Below, piece by piece: positions 6,963 through 12,057 of a DNA stretch of 12,057 nucleotides. Within the stretch, counting starts at the first letter, position 1. Each line of letters starts with the position of its first letter. The DNA comes from CAYGXH01 sp964354485 (GTDB taxonomy: Bacteria > Bacteroidota > Ignavibacteria > UBA10030 > SZUA-254), in the NCBI GenBank assembly GCA_964354485.1, contig CAYGZY010000176.1, positions 1 through 12,057 of the forward strand, given 5' to 3'. Below the pieces are notes generated by a model. That model made no database searches. It was not told the origin of the DNA and saw only the letters and a list, made by a program, of their open reading frames with translations. The translations under genes and the position numbers were made by a program.

Positions 6963-7838
6963 ATGCCGCGGTTGGATCCTATATTTCTTTATAAAAAATC
7001 ACTTAAATCGGAGTCACTTCATGCCGACGAATTAATCAACGTGGTTCTTTTGCGGCCGATCGCTTCGCTGATTGTTTGGATCCTGTATCCCACACGGGTA
7101 ACGCCGAACCAGGTTACTATGGCCGCGATTTTAATTGGAATCGGATCGGCGGTTGCTTACGCTAAAGGTTCGCCGGGAGGAATAGTAATCGGCGGTTTTT
7201 TAATTCTGCTGAAGGATATTTTGGACGATGCCGATGGACAGCTCGCCCGCGCTAAACAACTGTACTCCCGTCGCGGCCGATTCCTCGATTCAATCGGAGA
7301 TGTTGTTGTAAACCTATTTGTGTTCACAGCGATCACCCTGACGCTCTATCAGCAGCATCCGTCTGCGTTTACCATACTGCTGGGCATTGCTTCGTTCATG
7401 GGCATAACATTGCGGGTTTCGTATCATGTGTTCTACCAGGTATCCTACCTCCACCTGGAAAAATGTTACACGATGAATCGTTTGACTGAGGAAATTACAG
7501 ATGAAGACATGAAGGGAGATCCGATCGCATATCGACTCCAACAGATATTTACCGTAGTATACGGCTGGCAGGACAGATTGATGTTGAAAATCGACAGGTG
7601 GTGCAGAGGTTGGACCGCTGATGACGCTGATATTGCAAGGTGGTACGGTGATCGGACTGCGCTTCGTCTGTCCGGACTTTTAGGATTTGGGACGGAGTAT
7701 GCCGTATTAGCGTTCTGTTCCTGGATGAGTTCCCTCTACCTATATTTATATTTAAATGTTTTCATAATGACCGGAATTCTTCTGATTTCTGTGTTTTATC
7801 GCAGGCTATGGCTGGCAAGACGAATAAAGTTAAGTTGA
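6963..7838 (+). CDS. CDP-alcohol phosphatidyltransferase family protein, second of a tandem pair
   Basis: 291 residues from the ATG at 6963, which lies 14 bases after the preceding stop codon and gives an N-terminus parallel to its neighbour. The complete catalytic signature is present: Asp88, Asp91, Gly92, Ala95, Arg96, Gly105, Asp109 and Asp113. A shared N-terminal pattern 'YxxSLK' and 'TPNQ' (47-50) are found at nearly the same positions in both proteins. The C-terminal half has 'YGWQDRLML', a charged loop with 'ARWYGDRT' and two more hydrophobic helices, recalling the upstream protein and suggesting an ancient tandem duplication. A longer reading from a TTG at 6894 would overlap the upstream gene and add a non-hydrophobic leader, so it was rejected. 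It is likely co-transcribed with the upstream gene. It could attach a different head group from its partner, or act with it. Substrate unknown. Confidence 0.88.
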   Translation: MPRLDPIFLYKKSLKSESLHADELINVVLLRPIASLIVWILYPTRVTPNQVTMAAILIGIGSAVAYAKGSPGGIVIGGFLILLKDILDDADGQLARAKQLYSRRGRFLDSIGDVVVNLFVFTAITLTLYQQHPSAFTILLGIASFMGITLRVSYHVFYQVSYLHLEKCYTMNRLTEEITDEDMKGDPIAYRLQQIFTVVYGWQDRLMLKIDRWCRGWTADDADIARWYGDRTALRLSGLLGFGTEYAVLAFCSWMSSLYLYLYLNVFIMTGILLISVFYRRLWLARRIKLS

Positions 7839-7844
7839 ATATTA

Positions 7845-7858
7845 ACTGAATATTCAGT
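7845..7858. other. Perfect 14-base palindrome in the gap after the lipid-synthase pair
   Basis: ACTGAATATTCAGT equals its own reverse complement and begins 7 bases after the stop at 7838. TGAATATT also occurs as a direct repeat (7836-7843 and 7847-7854), offset by 11 bases, about one helical turn. No U tract follows, so an operator-like site is as likely as a terminator. The rest of the 152-base gap (7839-7990) holds a 6-base inverted repeat (GTTGAT 7930-7935 / ATCAAC 7950-7955) and no convincing promoter. Confidence 0.45.
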
Positions 7859-7990
7859 ACCATACTTCGAATTGAGCAAGGGAACAGGAAAAGGTATGTA
7901 ATCATTGTGGAATATGAGTTCCCTTCCGAGTTGATCTTGTTTTATAAATAATCAACAAATTAATCCACCAATAAATCTCATGGAGGATTC

Positions 7991-9589
7991 ATGAAAATAT
8001 TTAGATTGTTGTTTATCATATCGCTCATGATGATTGCAACTTTTTCATGGGCACAAATACCCCGCACACTCTCGTATCAAGGTGTGTTTACTGACACGCT
8101 CGGTACTCCGTTGCCGGATGGTGAGGACATCTTTAGCTTTGCACTCTTCGATGACAGCCTGGGTGGTCAGCAACTCTGGACTGAGCAGCACACATTACTG
8201 CTGAAAAGAGGGCTCATCAGCGTCGTCCTCGGTAGCAAAACTCCTTTTCCAGACTCGGTAAAGTTCGACCGGTCCTACTGGCTTACTATCGCATGCGACC
8301 GTTGCGGATACATGGAACCCCGGATTCCGTTGACAGCGGTTGGGTACAGCATTAATTCACTACGTGCAGATACCGCACTGTACTCACTCTCTGCGCCAAC
8401 TCAGGTGTTTGTTGACAGCGCTCGTATCGCAGGTACAGTTATAGACGGTGCAATTAATACAAATAAAATTGTTAATGGAACCATCAGACGTGAGGATGTT
8501 GAGCCTGGATTCATATCGCCGGCTGCAGATACGGCACTCTATGCGCTCTCGACCATGCAATCTTCCTATGCCGATAGCACCCGCATCGCAGGGACAATCG
8601 TCGACAATGCTGTAAACACTGATAAAATTATAAATGGAACAATCAGACGTGAAGATGTGGATCCGGGCTTTATAGCACCGTATGCGGATACCGCATTTGT
8701 CAGTATCGCCGCCGATACTCTTTGGAAAAAATCAGGTGGCAACATCTATCGTGAAGCAGGTTCGGTCGGTATCGGTACAGCAACACCGGATGCACCGCTC
8801 ACCATCCAAACCAGGGTCGGTACGGAAATTCACTTCGCGTCGTCGGGTACAAATGCCGATATGAGCGCGGACGGACAACTCAATATAAATGGAGGTACAC
8901 TTGCCCTTACTACCGGGAGTCAATACCGAATGTTAATTAATTCCAGTGGGAAAATCGGCATCGGCAATATTTCGCCACAACACCTCCTGGACGTCAGTGG
9001 CAGCATTAGGGCAAACGATACGGTTATCGCTTCATCGTTCGTGTACACTGCACCCGAAACGGCTTACGTGAGCGGTTCTGCATGGAGTATTGGCAGAGTA
9101 CTCGTGCCTCCCGATTCTTTGGGATATTCAACCGGTGTATATAATACGAGTAACAATCATGTGTTCTACGAGATACCACTCCAATTGCCGGACGGTGTCA
9201 GTCTGATCTCTGTTGACGTGTATGGATATGATAATAATGCGTTGGAAGAATTGGTGTTCGATGTCTCATATCAACCTCTTAACATAGGGGGTGGATATAG
9301 TGTAGCTTCGTCTGGTTCTGGTGTCTCATTTTCCAGCGGGAATTTTGTTGTGACAGCAACCCCCAATCCCACCCTACTAATCATGAACTCGGCATATGCA
9401 TATACCCTTCAGATTTGGTTTCGCCCGGTATCTCCCAAAACAAGCATCCGGTATTACAGTTTTCGAGCTGCATACACATATGATAAACCGGGTGCGATTT
9501 CTCATGTGACAAATCGGATAGCACCAATGCTCGAACCAACTAGCGCAGTAGCACCAAATGGTTCTCTCCGTGGAGCTGTTCAACGGTGA
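7991..9589 (+). CDS. Secreted repeat protein with tail-fibre-like modules
   Basis: 532 residues with a clear signal peptide ('FIISLMMIATFSWAQ', cleavage after about residue 21). Residues 23-125 resemble a module common in exported proteins of Bacteroidota and relatives: 'LSYQGVFTD..G..L.DGE', then 'QLWTEQ', 'GLISVVLGS' and 'MEPRIPLTAVGYS'. Two near-identical 53-residue repeats follow (126-178 and 179-231), each starting 'ADTALY' and containing 'NGTIRREDV', with a decayed third copy at 232. Next come two 'GIG' modules typical of tail-fibre-like proteins ('VGIGTATP' 259-266 and 'IGIGNISP' 322-329, the latter followed by 'LLDVSG'). The last about 170 residues are probably beta-rich and not recognised. 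No T9SS sorting domain and no lipobox were found. GGAGG (7982-7986) lies 4 bases before the ATG. The T9SS protein begins 38 bases after it, probably in the same operon. Likely extracellular or surface; function unknown. Confidence 0.8.
   Translation: MKIFRLLFIISLMMIATFSWAQIPRTLSYQGVFTDTLGTPLPDGEDIFSFALFDDSLGGQQLWTEQHTLLLKRGLISVVLGSKTPFPDSVKFDRSYWLTIACDRCGYMEPRIPLTAVGYSINSLRADTALYSLSAPTQVFVDSARIAGTVIDGAINTNKIVNGTIRREDVEPGFISPAADTALYALSTMQSSYADSTRIAGTIVDNAVNTDKIINGTIRREDVDPGFIAPYADTAFVSIAADTLWKKSGGNIYREAGSVGIGTATPDAPLTIQTRVGTEIHFASSGTNADMSADGQLNINGGTLALTTGSQYRMLINSSGKIGIGNISPQHLLDVSGSIRANDTVIASSFVYTAPETAYVSGSAWSIGRVLVPPDSLGYSTGVYNTSNNHVFYEIPLQLPDGVSLISVDVYGYDNNALEELVFDVSYQPLNIGGGYSVASSGSGVSFSSGNFVVTATPNPTLLIMNSAYAYTLQIWFRPVSPKTSIRYYSFRAAYTYDKPGAISHVTNRIAPMLEPTSAVAPNGSLRGAVQR
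8366..8683 (+). repeat. Two tandem 159-base (53-codon) in-frame repeats
   Basis: Unit 1 is 8366-8524 and unit 2 is 8525-8683. Each encodes 'ADTALY...ARIAGT' or 'TRIAGT', then 'NGTIRREDV', 'PGFI'. The nucleotide match is strongest near AATGGAAC (8474 and 8633), exactly 159 bases apart. A partial third copy starts at 8684 ('ADTAF'). Confidence 0.85.
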
Positions 9590-9627
9590 TATGATAGACC
9601 GAAGAGAAATTAAATAGGAGACCAAAC

Positions 9628-10164
9628 ATGAACACACAATGTATATTGAAGATTTTTATTGTGGCGCTGTGCTTTATCTTTCTGGTGGAGGCAGACTCAC
9701 AGAACGCTGCTGTATCATGGTCATCATTCAATATGGGCTATACTGCATCATCATCATCAGGTACCATAGCGCGGTCAGTAGTAGGGCAATCATTTGTCGG
9801 ACGGATGCGGGAAAACGACAAGTTCATCGAAAGCGGTTTCCTCGCCGATACGCTCTTCCGGGGATCGATTGTCGGTGTGATCGACGAAATGATCGTACCG
9901 ACGGAGTTTCGTTTGGAACAGAACTACCCGAATCCTTTCAATTCCAGTACAACAATACACTTCCAGCTCCCGAGGAAATCGCATGTAACGCTCAGAGTTT
10001 ACGATATACTTGGGCAAGAGCTTGAAACGTTGATCAATGAGGAACGAGAGGCGGGAATGTATATATTGCAATATGATGGCTCGAACCTTACGAGCGGTAT
10101 CTATTTCTACCGTTTACAGGCAGGATCATATAGCGAAACGAAGAAACTAATTTTACTTAAATAA
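9628..10164 (+). CDS. Small secreted protein with type IX secretion C-terminal sorting domain
   Basis: 178 residues. A signal peptide (about 1-24) takes it to the periplasm. The C-terminal domain (about 90-178) is a classic T9SS type A sorting signal: 'LEQNYPNPFN' (96-105), 'VYDILGQEL' (124-132), 'LTSGIYFYRL' (154-163) and a terminal 'KKLILLK'. Such domains direct export across the outer membrane and are normally cleaved and replaced by a surface anchor. The mature part is only about 65 residues ('SSFNMGYTASSSSG', 'SVVGQSFVG', 'FIESGFLAD'), a short pattern seen in other small T9SS cargo. Its function is unknown. AGGAG (9616-9620) lies 7 bases before the ATG. The four TCA codons at 9747-9758 are a trinucleotide repeat and would not shift the frame. 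It lies directly downstream of the repeat protein. Confidence 0.88.
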   Translation: MNTQCILKIFIVALCFIFLVEADSQNAAVSWSSFNMGYTASSSSGTIARSVVGQSFVGRMRENDKFIESGFLADTLFRGSIVGVIDEMIVPTEFRLEQNYPNPFNSSTTIHFQLPRKSHVTLRVYDILGQELETLINEEREAGMYILQYDGSNLTSGIYFYRLQAGSYSETKKLILLK

Positions 10165-10251
10165 ATCCGCCTATATTAGTGAAACGGTCTTTATTGTTGT
10201 TAACGAATCGGATTGTTTATCTATTAACATTTTTCATGAAAGGAGTAAATT

Positions 10252-11097
10252 ATGCGATACGTCTTTGTGATATGTATTGTAGGCTTGATCTTATTTCCGA
10301 TGGTAACCAGAGCTCAAGATTCTGAGTTCAAGGATACTCCGTATTTCTCCGGTATGCCGAACTACTCGATCTATGATGCGGCAGATGTTGAATTTGACAG
10401 TTACAATTTCTTCAACGGCAAGAATTGTACCACGGTCGAAGGAAAGAAATTAAAACGGATATATGCTCTGAAGGAGGATGCTCAGAAATCGAGCGTGATT
10501 CAGATATCGCGTAACTATGTGAACGCAATTAAAAGCATGGGTGGAACCGTTATTTTTGAAGGTGCGCCTCAGACTGCCGAATGTGCCGATAACAACGGCC
10601 TCCAAATGGTGATAGGGAAGGTCGTTAAAGACGGAAACGAGATGTGGATTGAAGTGGTATCATTTAACGGAGACGACTACAATCTTACGATAGTTTTAAA
10701 AGAATTGATGAAGCAGGATGTAACAGCGAACGCAATGCTCGACTCCCTGAACAAAAAAGGATATATCGCTCTTTACATTAACTTCGACACGGGTAAATCA
10801 ACTATTAAACCCGAATCCAAGTCAATCATTGTTCAGATCGTTGAGATGCTTAAAGCTAACCTTGACCTGAAAATCAGTGTAGAGGGGCACACGGATAATG
10901 TTGGTGCCCCAAAATCTAATAAAGTTCTCTCTGAAGATAGAGCTAAAGCCGTTGTCGCTGCAATTGTCGCTGAGGGAATTGATAATAAGCGGTTGAGTTC
11001 TATAGGTCATGGACAGGATAAGCCAATAGCCGACAATAAAACCGAAGAAGGAAGGGCAAAGAACCGGCGGGTTGAACTTGTTAAAAAACCTGGTTAA
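10252..11097 (+). CDS. OmpA-family peptidoglycan-binding protein
   Basis: 281 residues with a signal peptide (about 1-21, ending 'VTRAQ'). The C-terminal OmpA-like domain (about 170-277) carries 'INFDTGKSTIKPES' (177-190), 'VEGHTDNVG' (210-218), 'LSEDRAKAV' (226-234) and 'RAKNRRVEL' (268-276). Asp215 and Arg230 have the spacing of the residues that bind diaminopimelate in OmpA. The N-terminal half (about 25-155) is not an OmpA beta-barrel. It is a soluble-looking domain with 'DTPYFSGMPNYSI', 'FDSYNF', 'GKKLKRIYAL' and 'ISRNYVNAIKSMGG', resembling the DUF4892-like domain often joined to OmpA domains. Cys59 and Cys111 could pair in the periplasm. AAAGGAG (10239-10245) lies 6 bases before the ATG. 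It probably tethers envelope components to peptidoglycan. Confidence 0.88.
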   Translation: MRYVFVICIVGLILFPMVTRAQDSEFKDTPYFSGMPNYSIYDAADVEFDSYNFFNGKNCTTVEGKKLKRIYALKEDAQKSSVIQISRNYVNAIKSMGGTVIFEGAPQTAECADNNGLQMVIGKVVKDGNEMWIEVVSFNGDDYNLTIVLKELMKQDVTANAMLDSLNKKGYIALYINFDTGKSTIKPESKSIIVQIVEMLKANLDLKISVEGHTDNVGAPKSNKVLSEDRAKAVVAAIVAEGIDNKRLSSIGHGQDKPIADNKTEEGRAKNRRVELVKKPG

Positions 11098-11134
11098 AAA
11101 AAAGACGTTTAAATTCTTTCATATTTTATTAAAA

Positions 11135-11141
11135 GGGTGAT
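11135..11141 (+). promoter_or_regulatory. Extended Shine-Dalgarno that decides the start of the next gene
   Basis: GGGTGAT preceded by AAAA matches the GGTGAT part of the anti-SD complement and ends 4 bases before the ATG at 11146. The candidate GTG (11137) and ATG (11140) starts lie inside this site, so they are less likely. Confidence 0.5.
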
Positions 11142-11145
11142 GAAA

Positions 11146-11736
11146 ATGAGACGAATAATATTATTGATTTTGTCTGCTGCATTTGTGTTTGTGGCTGCAA
11201 CTGGAGCACAGGTAAAAAAATATGATATAAAATCTGGTATCGTTACCTACGATATGATTATGAAAGTGGGAGATTTTGAAATTAAAAATAAGATAATCGT
11301 TTACTTTGACGATTACGGAATGAAGGAATGCAAGGAAACAATTTCTAAAGACAAATTGGAACAAAGTTATTTCAGCGACGGAAAAAATATATATTCAGTA
11401 AAACATAAAGGAAAAACCGCATACAAGCAGGGCGCTGCATACCGCGGTACTGAGCTTAGGGTGGAATGGTCGGAGTTCGGTACCGAAAAAGATCGCAGCT
11501 CGGGCATATGTAAAAAAATTCCTTCAATGAAAATCGCCGAAAAGAATTGCGAGATGATCGAAACCAATGACGGAAAAGGAACCGTGGCTAAGTACGGCGG
11601 CTGGAATAAGATTTTATTGTATATGGACGTTAAGACAAAAGATACGGAGACGATTCAACGCGCATTGAAGGTGGAAGAGAATGTAAAAGTCTCCCCGGAT
11701 AAATTCATAGTCCCGGCAGGATATGCAATCAAGTAA
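11146..11736 (+). CDS. Small secreted protein of unknown function
   Basis: 196 residues from the ATG at 11146, beginning with a signal peptide ('MRRIILLILSAAFVFVAATG', cleavage near 'GAQ'). The mature part is lysine-rich and looks beta-rich, with alternating strands such as 'GIVTYDMIMKVG' and 'NKIIVYFDDYG', then 'YFSDGKNIYSV' and 'GAAYRGTELRVEW'. This recalls periplasmic LolA-like or DUF4412-type proteins, but I cannot assign it to a family with confidence. Three cysteines are present in the mature part ('KECKE', 'GICKK', 'KNCEM'). No membrane anchor, sorting domain or catalytic motif was seen. It follows the OmpA gene by 48 bases and precedes another exported protein, so a shared envelope role is possible. 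Confidence 0.7.
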   Translation: MRRIILLILSAAFVFVAATGAQVKKYDIKSGIVTYDMIMKVGDFEIKNKIIVYFDDYGMKECKETISKDKLEQSYFSDGKNIYSVKHKGKTAYKQGAAYRGTELRVEWSEFGTEKDRSSGICKKIPSMKIAEKNCEMIETNDGKGTVAKYGGWNKILLYMDVKTKDTETIQRALKVEENVKVSPDKFIVPAGYAIK

Positions 11737-11745
11737 TAAATATTT

Positions 11746-11783
11746 TTACAAATACAAATTGTTATTTCTTTGAATGTTTGTAA
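11746..11783. repeat. AT-rich inverted repeat between two secreted-protein genes
   Basis: TTACAAATA (11746-11754) pairs with TGTTTGTAA (11775-11783): 9 pairs including one G-U, with a 20-base loop. There is no U tract and little GC, so it is a poor terminator. It may be an operator or chance in AT-rich DNA. Confidence 0.25.
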
Positions 11784-11803
11784 CTAATATATAGGAGTGG
11801 AAA

Positions 11804-12057
11804 ATGAAAAAGCAAAAAGTTGTGGTTATGATAATTGCACTGCTTTGGATATCATCCATCGTGTTTGGTAGTTTTCTGCTTTATGGAGGTGAAACGCCAA
11901 AATCGGAAAAAGAGATTCCAATTTATCCGGACGCGGTACGTGATGCCGGCAGAGCATCTGAATTAAAAAGTCAAATGTCATGGGATATTGATCCCGGTCT
12001 CAGAAGCGCTGTATTGAATGTTTATAAGGTCGGAGCGTCAGCCGAAGATGTATCTAA
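11804..12057 (+). CDS. Exported or membrane-anchored protein of unknown function, 3' end outside window
   Basis: 84 residues are visible, with no stop before the window edge. The ATG at 11804 has AGGAG (11793-11797) 6 bases upstream, a good start. Residues 1-27 are a lysine start followed by a hydrophobic stretch ('VVVMIIALLWISSIVFGSFLL'), either a signal peptide or a membrane anchor. No lipobox cysteine is present. The following part includes 'EIPIYPDAV' (37-45) and ends 'LNVYKVGASAEDVS'. It recalls bacterial exported proteins that carry an 'IPxYPxA' strand and a later 'VYxTxxSxExV' strand-helix, but this is a weak resemblance. It is the fifth exported protein in a row on this strand and lies 67 bases after the preceding gene. 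Confidence 0.6.
   Translation, partial: MKKQKVVVMIIALLWISSIVFGSFLLYGGETPKSEKEIPIYPDAVRDAGRASELKSQMSWDIDPGLRSAVLNVYKVGASAEDVS

Noticed and set aside
7991..9589. Prophage tail fibre as the identity of the repeat protein
   Set aside because: It has a signal peptide and no phage structural, lysis or integrase genes nearby. The fibre-like modules are also common in exported proteins of this bacterial group.
9747..9758. TCA trinucleotide repeat as a phase-variation tract
   Set aside because: Only four copies are present, and gain or loss of a triplet would not shift the frame. It merely encodes a run of serines.

Overview
The window (12,057 bases, roughly mid-40s % GC by eye) is gene-dense. It most resembles an uncultured member of the Bacteroidota/Chlorobiota side of the FCB group, for example an Ignavibacteria- or Kapabacteria-like organism. 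The main reason is the textbook type IX secretion (T9SS) C-terminal sorting domain at 9628-10164, with its 'QNYPNPFN' opening and 'SGIYFYRL' end. Signal peptides ending in 'AQ' and small secreted proteins of a kind common in that group agree with this. The placement is inferred from protein style, not from a phylogeny. No rRNA, tRNA, CRISPR array, transposase or phage integrase was seen, and no stretch over 300 bases lacks a gene.

Layout. (1) 1-2992, plus strand: the C-terminal part of an oligopeptidase B-like S9 peptidase, then cysS (cysteinyl-tRNA synthetase) 4 bases later. (2) 2993-4997, minus strand: a histone-deacetylase-superfamily deacylase followed by a membrane-anchored protein with a divergent class III nucleotide cyclase domain. 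The cyclase stop codon abuts the cysS stop codon inside a perfect 12-base palindrome. (3) 5112-7838, plus strand: a monofunctional-type HhH-GPD DNA glycosylase, then two tandem paralogous CDP-alcohol phosphatidyltransferases with the full catalytic signature. (4) 7991-12057, plus strand: five consecutive genes for exported proteins. These are a large protein with 53-residue tandem repeats and tail-fibre-like 'GIG' modules, a small T9SS cargo protein, an OmpA-family peptidoglycan-binding protein, a small secreted protein of unknown function, and the start of another exported protein cut by the window edge.

How the genes fit together. Regions 1 and 2 look like housekeeping or signalling genes with no obvious shared pathway. 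The two phosphatidyltransferases probably make polar-lipid head groups or another phosphodiester, but nothing here identifies the alcohol substrate. The block from 7991 on is consistent with cell-envelope or surface biology: a secreted fibre-like protein, a T9SS-anchored protein and a peptidoglycan-tethered OmpA protein. Shared function is inference from adjacency and export signals only. The points most worth a second look are the cyclase domain that keeps its metal aspartates but lacks the usual transition-state residues, the phosphatidyltransferase pair with a shared uncharacterised C-terminal half, and the secreted repeat protein with its neighbours.
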